64,000 nt of DNA from Rhizodiscina lignyota. Taxonomy: Eukaryota; Ascomycota; Dothideomycetes; Aulographales; Rhizodiscinaceae. Below are positions 20,656-28,913 of this stretch, one piece after another. Within the stretch, counting starts at the first letter, position 1, and every line of letters begins with the position of its first letter. The stretch covers positions 3,038,001 through 3,102,000 of the forward strand of contig ML978121.1 in the NCBI GenBank assembly GCA_010015805.1. Reading direction: 5' to 3'. Under the pieces are notes generated by a model. That model searched no databases. It worked only from the letters and a program-made list of their open reading frames with translations, and was not told where the DNA came from. A program made the position numbers and the translations under genes.

Positions 20656-23598
20656 ATGAGGATCCGTCGGATCACAAGTCAAGTGCTCGCCCTTGGCACA
20701 CTAGCGCTCCTCATTTTCCTCCTATTCCCGACTTCTCGCACCCGTTCCTTTCTTTCCCATGATGAAGCTATTGTTCAGCGACATTCGTCTTTCGGCCCGA
20801 CGGGATTGAAAGAAAAGGACTTGGCGAGCCGTGAGGCAGGCGATCTTCCGGGTCTTAGCTCCGACATCACTCACACGGACGAATTGGATCATCATTCGCG
20901 GCAACTTGACTTGGACACGTTCTATCCCCAGGGCGAGAGTGAACATAATCCTCAGAGCCGGGCAAACCACGACAGCAACGAACAGGCTCCACAAGGCCAA
21001 GCTCAAGCAGGACCTGCGAATTCGAAGCCTTCTTCTCTCACCACACCTGACTCTGGCTCTCACAACTTGGACAACGACGCTTCCACAGATGAATCTCATT
21101 TGCAAGCTCGTGCTCCAGGATCAGTCTCGGACATCAGAAACTCTCTCTCTCTCGATACCACGGACGACTCGAACGTTCTCAACAAATCGCAACGCAATGT
21201 GGCTCTACAGAGAAGAGCTATTGACCTGCCCCATGATGCGAATATGCCGAAGGCGATGGGCCCTTGGGCTGAAAGAGGGTATATGCTCTTCATCCAGATC
21301 ATGCGTCCGAAGTCATCCAAAAACTATGGCGATGCGCCTTTCCAGCGTAGCTTTCACCTAACTACCGAGTTGAAGGACCACGGTTGGGTCAAGCAAGCTC
21401 CTGATCCAACATTAATACAGGGAGTTCATGATATGATGCCACACTATGCTCCAGCGTTCCACGACCTTGGAATTTCCACCCAATTTCCTCCAAATCGATT
21501 GGTGGACTGGACATATAAGCCTAGAGGAGAGGAGACGAGCTTTCGCCATTTGACCATGTACAACGTAGAAGACCGTGCTCTGATCAATTTACTTTCAAGT
21601 CAGCCGCATTTGGACTACGATAACCCCGCCCTAGCGGGGACTTGGAGTGACATTGTCTTCACGGAATGGTGCGACCTAAGCGGGCAGTACGTCACTGGTT
21701 TACGCAACGGACGTTGCGCGAACCCCACAAATATCATTCTACCTCGAGTGTCCGATGAGGGATCTCTTTGGGTGTTGAAGCATATTTTGCAGTTCTGGCC
21801 TCGTAGCCCCGAGGAGAAATTCGTCCCGGACTGGTCACACAGAATCACCATCACCTTTGATCTCGCGAATCCTACGGCGATGCTCAAGCTATTCTGTATC
21901 CTCGCTACTCCTGCAGGCTCCCAGGTCGCAGAATTCTTCTATACGCACAAGGCCAAGCTGCATAGGGCGGAGCTCAACTCTATAGTTATTTTCAAAGATG
22001 GCGTTTGTGCTATCGACCCAAAGGATTGCCCGCAGCCGTCCTGCAAAAAGGGGTTGAATAATAATTGGTACGATTGCGCGCCGTCTCTAATCTTCAACTT
22101 CAAAACGAGCGAAGGCACGGGCAGCGGCGCAAGTACCATCGGCCAAAACCAAGAATTCACATACCTGTTCAGGTGGGGAGGCGAACCGGAGGACCTCAGC
22201 TGTATCCCTCCAATGCCGAAGATTGACTCCTCTTTCCACACCCAGTACTTCGGCTACGAGATGCAGGACCCTGGTTACTATCGTGGCGGTCCACCTCAAA
22301 GTCCTCCAGGCGGCGACGCTGAAATGGCCGATGTTGGAGAACAGACAAAGCGGTCACTCTCGGAGACCAACAGCACACTCTCTCCCGACGCCACGGACGA
22401 CTCGAGCATTTTCGATGACGATACTCATAGCAATGTGACTTTGCAAAAAAGGTTACAAAATGTGGCCGAAATACCCCCGGCTATGGTTCAATATGCTGAG
22501 AGGGGAGAAAAGCTCCTCCGAAACTTGAGACGCCGTCTCAATTTCTTTGGTGTTGTAGCTCCCAATCAACGTCCTTGGTACCAATTGCCCAATCTGCAAC
22601 GTATGGGTTGGAATGTGGAGCATCCCCCACTCTTGGAGGAACCGTGGATCAATCAAGCTTCAGCTGAGTTAAAGCCTGATTTTACATCTGCGGCTGCCGG
22701 CTTGGGACTGAGCGACACATTCCCACCCAACAAATTCGCTAAGTGGACTTTGGGAGACCAAGACCTGGTTTATGGTATGAACATTGATGTACACCACGAA
22801 GGTATTTGGTTGGCCTGGATCGCTTACGGTAATGGCCAATACCAATTCCCGGAAGCCTGGAGGTGGTCTGACATCGCCCATACCGAATGGCTATCACAAA
22901 CCGGGGCCCCCCGCCAAAAGAAACCACCCAGAATAATTGTTAACTGTCGAATAATGGACCCTGAGACTCTTTTCGTAATCAAGCACATGTTACAGTATTG
23001 GCCAACGACCCATGCTCCGCCGCTTGAGCGTATACTCCAAAAATTTCCAAACAAAATGACATTCGCTCTGGACAACCCGGCAAGAACTGCTGGCTCACGA
23101 ATCCCAACTGGTCACGCGAATATTGTACAGCTTAATCAAGGCTACGCACTCCTTGGGACCCCTGTGGCAAATAGTGTTTATGAGTTCTTATATTCGCACA
23201 AAGAGACTTTGGGGAGCAACACCTATATCACGAAGGTGCATCTCTTCCGAGATGACACTTGCAGGGATGATGCAGGAGTATGTGCAGGGCCCATGTGCTT
23301 CCTTGTTCCAAAACTTTGGTGGTGGAATGATTGTCTACCATCACTCGCATTCGAAATCAAATTCCCTTCGGGCGGGTTCGGGCAGGGTGATCCAACCATT
23401 GCCGACCCAGATTATTTCACCATTCCTGATGTTTGCCCTCCCGACTATGATCAGTACTGGGCTTCTCAGGGGTTACATCCTCCTGCTGGAGCTGCTGGAC
23501 CCGTTGGAGCCGGCCCTGCTCACCAACAACGCTCGCCCTCGGAAACCAATAACACACTCTCTCCCAACAATTTGGACGACTCCGACGCCACAGACTGA
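20656..23598 (+). CDS. Membrane-anchored or secreted protein with two diverged ~290-residue modules and dibasic spacers
   Basis: One exon of 980 residues. The start at 20656 has a good context (CACCACCATGAGG) and follows the TATA box. Residues 10-26 are hydrophobic (VLALGTLALLIFLLF), a signal anchor or signal peptide. After a ~180-residue Ser/Asp/Gln-rich region come module 1 (~205-485) and module 2 (~614-903). Matching landmarks in the two modules are AERG; LGISTQFPPN versus LGLSDTFPPN; WSDIVFTEW versus WSDIAHTEW; VLKHILQFWP versus VIKHMLQYWP; GSQVAEFFYTHK versus NSVYEFLYSHK; and NWYDCAPSLIF versus WWNDCLPSLAF. Each module is preceded by a spacer ending in a dibasic site (NVALQRR, NVTLQKR), with KRSLSETNSTLSPDATDDS between the modules. 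These look like Kex2 sites with nearby N-glycosylation sequons. The last residues repeat that spacer (SPSETNNTLSPNNLDDSDAT) and then stop. I do not recognise the family. Confidence 0.85.
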   Translation: MRIRRITSQVLALGTLALLIFLLFPTSRTRSFLSHDEAIVQRHSSFGPTGLKEKDLASREAGDLPGLSSDITHTDELDHHSRQLDLDTFYPQGESEHNPQSRANHDSNEQAPQGQAQAGPANSKPSSLTTPDSGSHNLDNDASTDESHLQARAPGSVSDIRNSLSLDTTDDSNVLNKSQRNVALQRRAIDLPHDANMPKAMGPWAERGYMLFIQIMRPKSSKNYGDAPFQRSFHLTTELKDHGWVKQAPDPTLIQGVHDMMPHYAPAFHDLGISTQFPPNRLVDWTYKPRGEETSFRHLTMYNVEDRALINLLSSQPHLDYDNPALAGTWSDIVFTEWCDLSGQYVTGLRNGRCANPTNIILPRVSDEGSLWVLKHILQFWPRSPEEKFVPDWSHRITITFDLANPTAMLKLFCILATPAGSQVAEFFYTHKAKLHRAELNSIVIFKDGVCAIDPKDCPQPSCKKGLNNNWYDCAPSLIFNFKTSEGTGSGASTIGQNQEFTYLFRWGGEPEDLSCIPPMPKIDSSFHTQYFGYEMQDPGYYRGGPPQSPPGGDAEMADVGEQTKRSLSETNSTLSPDATDDSSIFDDDTHSNVTLQKRLQNVAEIPPAMVQYAERGEKLLRNLRRRLNFFGVVAPNQRPWYQLPNLQRMGWNVEHPPLLEEPWINQASAELKPDFTSAAAGLGLSDTFPPNKFAKWTLGDQDLVYGMNIDVHHEGIWLAWIAYGNGQYQFPEAWRWSDIAHTEWLSQTGAPRQKKPPRIIVNCRIMDPETLFVIKHMLQYWPTTHAPPLERILQKFPNKMTFALDNPARTAGSRIPTGHANIVQLNQGYALLGTPVANSVYEFLYSHKETLGSNTYITKVHLFRDDTCRDDAGVCAGPMCFLVPKLWWWNDCLPSLAFEIKFPSGGFGQGDPTIADPDYFTIPDVCPPDYDQYWASQGLHPPAGAAGPVGAGPAHQQRSPSETNNTLSPNNLDDSDATD

Positions 23599-24171
23599 GT
23601 GCTTTTGTCAAGAGCACAGGCAATTCCTTTGTTTCTTTTAGAGCTGTACTGGGTCGGCGAAATATTGTAGTGGGTGAATGATGAACTTAATGGGAGGCGG
23701 AGGCTTTGAATCGCTCTGAGACATGACTCTTATGAAGGGATGCCCTAATCATGTATCTTACACCCTCATACTAGAATTTCCTTGCACCAATGACACAGAT
23801 CTGCTCAGGCTTGTAGACTTTTGGTCCTTCTGCTATCATAATGAACATGCGCTAGAGCGGTCGTGCCCTTGTCATTCAGTTACCAAATGAATCCACGGAT
23901 GCGAGAGAACAGAAGTACACGAAGAGGTAAGAAATGATTTGACTGCTAAGATGGACAGAAGTCAAAAGATACAGTATGCTTTTCCGCAGATAAAGTACTG
24001 ATTTCTCTGCTTAGACGCTCAGTGAGCAGCTCGCTACCAAAACACGGTATCACTATCTCCTTAGTAACAGGAACAAGAAGACCCCAATTCGATGTGACAC
24101 ACACCAATCCAATGCCCAAGTTGTTTACTTGCTTTCAAACACACAAATCCACGCCTTTCCCATTACTCGTT
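23599..24171. other. Intergenic between convergent genes (573 bp)
   Basis: The 3' flanks of the duplicated-module gene and of cdt2. No third module was noticed here by eye. Confidence 0.55.
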
Positions 24172-26520
24172 CTACGCATCATCATCCTCATCCCACGACT
24201 CTGGCACCTCGGCCCAACCACAGCCCCATCTTCGACCCTCTACCTCTCCGCCCATTCTCAGTTCTCTCGCCTTCTCTCCTTCCTTCCACACTCTCACACT
24301 GTAATCGTCGCTTAGACTCACCAGGTCCCCTCGACTCGTCCAGGACACGCTCGTGACCTCTCTCTCGTGGCCGCGCACCAGCGGCGTGCCAAGCTCGTAG
24401 ATGGGGATCGTGTCGGCCGGACGCGTCTGCAAGCTGGTGCTGCTGAGCATGCGACGCATGGCGGGGCGGGAGGGCAGTGATTGGGAGACTTCGGAAATGG
24501 TTGAATTCAGGGACGGGAGGTCATCGTCGTCCTCGTCCTCGTCCTCCTGAGGTACGGGTCTGTTGAGGAACTTCTCGTCGGTGGGGAAGAGCACAGGGCA
24601 CGCATCGCTGCTGCCAACGGCGAGGAGCTCGGGCTGGGAATCAGTGGCTTTGCGGAGCGCGGCTTTGACATAGAAGGATGTGGCGTGGAAGCGGGGGTGG
24701 CGGAAGCCGTAGATTGGGCCGAGTCCTGTCTTTCCGGTGCTTCGGTATTGTGGTGTGGAACTAGGTGAGATGGATAGTTCAGGTGCACTGCCTAGGATGA
24801 GGTGGGATGTGGAGTACGCATAGATAGTGCTGTCTCTGCTGAGGGTGTAGAAGCGGGACTCGTCACTGTTCAAAAGAATGGAGTTGATACCGTAGTGCCG
24901 GTGGGCACTGTGGGCGTCGGGTAGAGCGGTATACGAGATAGGAGTGGGAACGTTGTACCGTGTACACCGGCCACGGATGTCCCAGAGTCGGACACTGGTT
25001 GATGCCTCAGAACCAGTCAAGAGCAGATGCTCTCTGCCCTGACCGAGGAATGCAATAGAAGTGATTGAAATGTCGCCACGTCGGCCAACCAGTATACCAG
25101 GGGGTGGAATGTCCCTGTCGAAGATTAGTTTAAGATTGATGACAAGCTCGAAAGGGGAATACCTTGATTTTGTTTGTGGAGGAAGTACTTGCTGAAGCGG
25201 CTTCACTTCCGCATGAGCGTCTGGGATGGTATTGTAAGTATTCAAGTGAAGCGGCTTCTCGAACCGGAGTAGCCCGCCCGTAGATGGGTCTCGAAGTTGG
25301 ATGACTTCTCGCCTGCCACTGCAGCGCAGGTCCCAGAATAACACATTCCCATCTCGACCCGAAGTCGCCAACACATTGTTGTTGCCCGGCTGGAAGCGGA
25401 CCTGTCTAACGGTGGAGATGTGCCCAGATAGAACGAACTTAATTTTTGACGTGGTTAAGTCTGTGATGTGCACTTGCTGGTCGCCTGATGCTGATGCTAA
25501 TAGGGCATCGTCGGGGGAGAAAGCAATATCCATGACAGCATTGCTGTGTGAATTCAGGTGAAGGGGCGTATGGACCTGGTTTTGCGAGTTGGTCATCGTT
25601 GAGTTTAGGCACATTATTCCTCCAAACTCGTCACCGACAGCAATGAGGTCATTGCCTAGTGTGGTAATTAGCGTATATTCATCTTCAGTTTATCTTGGAA
25701 ATTGGGAGAAGGTCCCTCACAATTACCGCTCGCAACGCAGAATGGAAGGTAAGGCGATTGAAACGGATAGCGATATCCTGGCTCAGAATAGAAGTTGGTT
25801 GTCTGATGTCCCCAGCCTGCTTCAGTTAGAGAGAGTAAAAATTAAGCGGCACACAGTGTACGTACCAGAACAATGATCCTGCTTCATCCCTCGACCAAGA
25901 GCACTTGCCCCGCCGAAAGAGCGGGATACAATACGTCCGTTGACCCCCAAGCATTTCGCCCTACGCACAGGCTTTGGGAATACAGGCTCGGATAAGAGAC
26001 TGTTCGAAATGATACGATTATCTGATCCTGCCTCTATTTCCTCCTCAATGTCCTCAAAGACACTGATGTCAGAGCCATTCGAACCTCTCCTTCTTAGCGG
26101 TGAGGACTGCAGCGGCGAGCTTTCTGGAGTCGCAAGGCCTTTCCTCCTCTTCCTCGAGCTAAGTTGTGGTGTCTGCACAGTATCCTGATTGGTGTCGATG
26201 TCCTCGAACAAAGTCCTCTTTCCCAATGCCGAACTATTGGACGCACCACTACCACTTCTTCGATTGGCACCGCTACGCGTGATATCTCGCAATTGGCGGC
26301 CTGATTTCCCCAAAGCTCTTGAGGACGACATGCTCGCACTCGTCCGCGGGGTGAAGAAGCGATTGAAGCGTTTCGGCGTGATAGGAGGCGGCTTTTTGGG
26401 CTTCCTGCTCGTCCTGCTGGCGGGCATGCTGGGAGGCGATGACGAGGCATGATTGGACGACATATCGATATTCTCGTTAGCAGGGCATGGAGAGCATGCT
26501 GTAGGCTGCTTGTCCCCCAT
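24172..26520 (-). CDS. cdt2: Cdt2/DTL-like WD40 substrate receptor of CRL4 ubiquitin ligase
   Basis: Exons 26520-25866, 25816-25727, 25682-25163 and 25114-24172 give 735 residues. The N-terminal ~230 residues are basic and Ser-rich (TPKRFNRFFTPR). A WD40 propeller follows: SNAVMDIAFSPDDALLASAS, GHISTVRQVRFQPGNNNVLA, VTSVSWTSRGDLVSLSDDYS. Two blades carry the DDB1-contact motif WDxR (FWDLRCSG and LWDIRGR), the mark of CRL4 receptors. Cdt2 targets Cdt1 and other PCNA-bound proteins in S phase. The 48-bp intron 25115-25162 has no stop and a length divisible by three, so an unspliced reading looks open. The acidic stretch DEDEDDDD lies in the C-terminal half. The gene diverges from the SRP gene over 256 bp. 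Confidence 0.85.
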
Positions 26521-26776
26521 TGTTGATTGGAGTCTGGCTGAAGGTTAACTTGTCTAAGGTCATGTATAATGGAAAGGCTGGTAAGACGAGATTGTCGGGG
26601 ATGGCTCAGAAGGGAAGATGTATTGCTGCACGTCCACGTCGACGCGCACGCGAGCCGACGCGACACCCCTGCACCGCTGATTCAGCCACCCAAAGAAAAA
26701 TCCACTCTCACCTTGGCATGCCCCTCCACCAACCCCACCACAGGCACCATCGAGCATTTGTTGAAATATAACCAAA
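26521..26776. promoter_or_regulatory. Bidirectional promoter cdt2 / SRP9-21 gene (256 bp)
   Basis: A compact space between two outward-facing start codons. No separate element was resolved. Confidence 0.6.
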
Positions 26777-27378
26777 ATGCCATTTCTTCCGACCAGCCAG
26801 CAATGGCTGGAGCAGTCCTCCCTACTGCTGAAAGCGAGGCCGAGCACCGTAAGCACGTGCTCCAAGCCTTTCTCCGCAGACCGCTAATCCCCGTCATCGA
26901 TAGACGAAAATCACAACTCGCTATACTGTCGAAGACTCGAAATCAACAGGCTCAAAACGCAAGAGAAGGACTGCAGATGCGTCAGGGACCGACACGGACG
27001 CCCCAGCCGCGCCCAAGGCTGTGCTCATTCTCAAGACATTTGATCCTGCATCCGGCGTATGCTTGAAGTACCAGACGCAGAAGGCACAGGAAGTCGGAAG
27101 ATTAGTAGGAGCCTTGGGTCGATTGAGCAGGAACATGGCTGCGTTACCAGAAACTGCTGAAGGTATCATTGAATTTGAGATTTGCCAAGGATCATCGATG
27201 ATGCTGATGTTTCACAGAGCCAATGTTGGATGCGCCAACAGCGGAGCAAGGTACAGGCACCAGTACTCCAATACCAGAACCTGCAGCAAAGGACGGAAGG
27301 ACTGCTGCAGATCCGAAGGCCGGACAAGGCGCAGGTGGTGGTGGAGGAGGAAAGAAGAAGAAGAAAGGCAAGAAATGA
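26777..27378 (+). CDS. Signal recognition particle SRP9/SRP21-family subunit
   Basis: Three exons: 26777-26848, 26904-27162 and 27218-27378, giving 163 residues. The start MPFLPTSQQWLEQSSLLLKA is typical of the fungal SRP9-21 family. After the first intron come TKITTRYTVED, a basic linker (GSKRKRRT), and the second half of the alpha-beta fold (KAVLILKTFDPASGVCLKYQ, then EVGRLVGALGRLSRNMAAL). The C-terminus is a low-complexity Gly run followed by a lysine-rich end (KKKKKGKK). The protein belongs to the Alu domain of SRP, which slows elongation while ribosomes are delivered to the ER. It acts in the cytoplasm. Confidence 0.9.
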
Positions 27379-27851
27379 GCTCTCCCGAAAGCATTACAAT
27401 GTGTTTAAATATTTTCGAACAAGGTTTGCAGTGAATGCAACTATATTACATGCTGAGAATGCCGAATCCTCCAGAACGCCGTTTCCTCGTCGTATCTTAC
27501 ATCGTCTGAAAGCTTCATAATTTCGTCATGTGACCGCTTCATACTTTTATGCCTAACAGCGTCTCTTTGGAGAACAGCCACCGGGGCTCCTCCAATATAG
27601 ATCATTGAAGTAAGGCATCTGCTGCTATTCCCCCTGCAGCAATGTGGATGCCGCTTGCGGATCGTGAGTGTGGCGATCGTCCATGGATATTGATCCAACC
27701 CAAAGAGGGCTTATAGACGATGGGGCATTCGTAGGGACGATGAGTCCATCGTTATAGCCATATCCACCTGGAGATGAGCCCACTCGATGCTGACGCTTCT
27801 TTCCCCTTTTAAATTACGGATGTGCAGTAACACACTTGCCTGGCTCGCTCA
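27379..27851. other. Intergenic between convergent genes (473 bp)
   Basis: The 3' flanks only; no gene seen. Confidence 0.6.
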
Positions 27852-28622
27852 TTATCCTTTCAACAACCCATTAACCCTCTCAATTCTCTTTACGGCGCTC
27901 TCCAGTCTTTCCAGTCTCTTCCGCTTATCCCCGTCTCTCTTCTCAAGGACCTCCACCCTCTCTTCCAGCTTAGCCCGGGCCTTCCGCTCCGTCGCAACCA
28001 TCTCATTCGCTTGCTGGAAGAGCTGCGCGCTTAACTCTTCCAGCTCGCCGCTCATCTGCGTGACCTTCGTCTCCGCCTGCTGCCGCGCCTCCAACTCACG
28101 CTGCAGTGCTTCCTGCAGCTCGACTTCACGGACTGATGTTGGTCGGGAGGAGGAATTGCCATTAGCCGGGGAGGCCTTGCGGGAGCCTAGGAGGGACGAG
28201 AAGCGGCTTTGTGTCGGAGGTCTCGAAGGCTCTTGAGCGCCATCGGCGTCTTGTCCCACTGAGCCAAGGAGATTTGTATCGGAGGAAGTGACGAGATTGT
28301 TGATGCTGCCGCGCGCCGATTGTTTGCTCTTCAGTCGCCGTAGCTCATCTTCGTAGTCGGCGAGCTTGTCCACTAAGGCACATTTTAGAATCATAGTTAC
28401 ATCAATGTCGCGCGATAGCAACGTACCAGCAGCAGTAGCTTTATCCGTGAGAATCTTCACCTGCGCCTCCAATTCCGCAATGCGCCGCTGCGCATCCTTC
28501 GGCAGCCGCTCTGGGGCCAGCGAATACGGCGCGCCGCAGTTGGAGCAGGCACTCGAGAGCGGCGGAGGGCTACCTGAGCTCACTTCGACAGGGCGAGCAT
28601 ACGCGGTTGTAACAGTCGACAT
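27852..28622 (-). CDS. Short Sec2-domain (Rab GEF-like) coiled-coil protein
   Basis: Exons 28622-28427 and 28372-27852 give 238 residues. The N-terminal part has a zinc-ribbon-like CSNCGAPYSLAPERLPKDAQ and then the coiled coil RRIAELEAQVKILTDKATAA continuing VDKLADYEDELRRLKSK. The C-terminal ~90 residues are a long coiled coil of the Sec2 type (ELEELSAQLFQQANEMVATE, then RKARAKLEERVEVLEKRDGD, ending RIERVNGLLKG). Sec2 activates the exocytic Rab Sec4. The protein is much shorter than yeast Sec2 and lacks the long C-terminal tail, so it may be a separate family member. The 54-bp intron is stop-free and a multiple of three; a conceptual translation that skips splicing gains 18 false residues. 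Confidence 0.75.
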   Translation of the reverse strand: MSTVTTAYARPVEVSSGSPPPLSSACSNCGAPYSLAPERLPKDAQRRIAELEAQVKILTDKATAAGTLLSRDIDVTMILKCALVDKLADYEDELRRLKSKQSARGSINNLVTSSDTNLLGSVGQDADGAQEPSRPPTQSRFSSLLGSRKASPANGNSSSRPTSVREVELQEALQRELEARQQAETKVTQMSGELEELSAQLFQQANEMVATERKARAKLEERVEVLEKRDGDKRKRLERLESAVKRIERVNGLLKG

Positions 28623-28791
28623 TCCAGGCGCGAGATTTCTTGTGTGGTGCGAAGACGCCGTTGGGCAGTCATATGTGAGAGGCAGAGGGGAATAAAGGAG
28701 GCGTAGTCTTTAAGTCGAGGTGTCAATAATGTTCACATGCGCCTCCTCGCTACGAGGCCGCCGTGGCGTCAGTGTGGCTTGAACCCGGGAT

Positions 28792-28827
28792 CGACAGTGC
28801 AGCGCATTGTCCGCTGCACCCCTGTCG
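28792..28827. repeat. Strong imperfect hairpin in an intergenic region
   Basis: The arms 28792-28804 and 28812-28827 pair over 13 bp with a three-base bulge (CCC) and a seven-base loop (CATTGTC). It lies between the Sec2-like and rsm22 genes. A motif resembling a Pol III B box (GGGTTCAAGCC, minus strand, 28776-28786) is next to it. A complete tRNA cannot be folded. Confidence 0.6.
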
Positions 28828-28913
28828 AGAAAAGTTGAGATAGAATTGCGCGTTAGACAGTGTCAGTTCCAGCATCATCGAGCTCGCAAAGTGCTTGGAT
28901 CAGAACCTCGTCA

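Noticed and set aside
28760-28830. Possible tRNA gene on the minus strand
   Set aside because: A B-box-like motif is present, but the T stem does not pair, no acceptor stem closes and the anticodon loop lacks the conserved T before the anticodon. Only the hairpin is kept.
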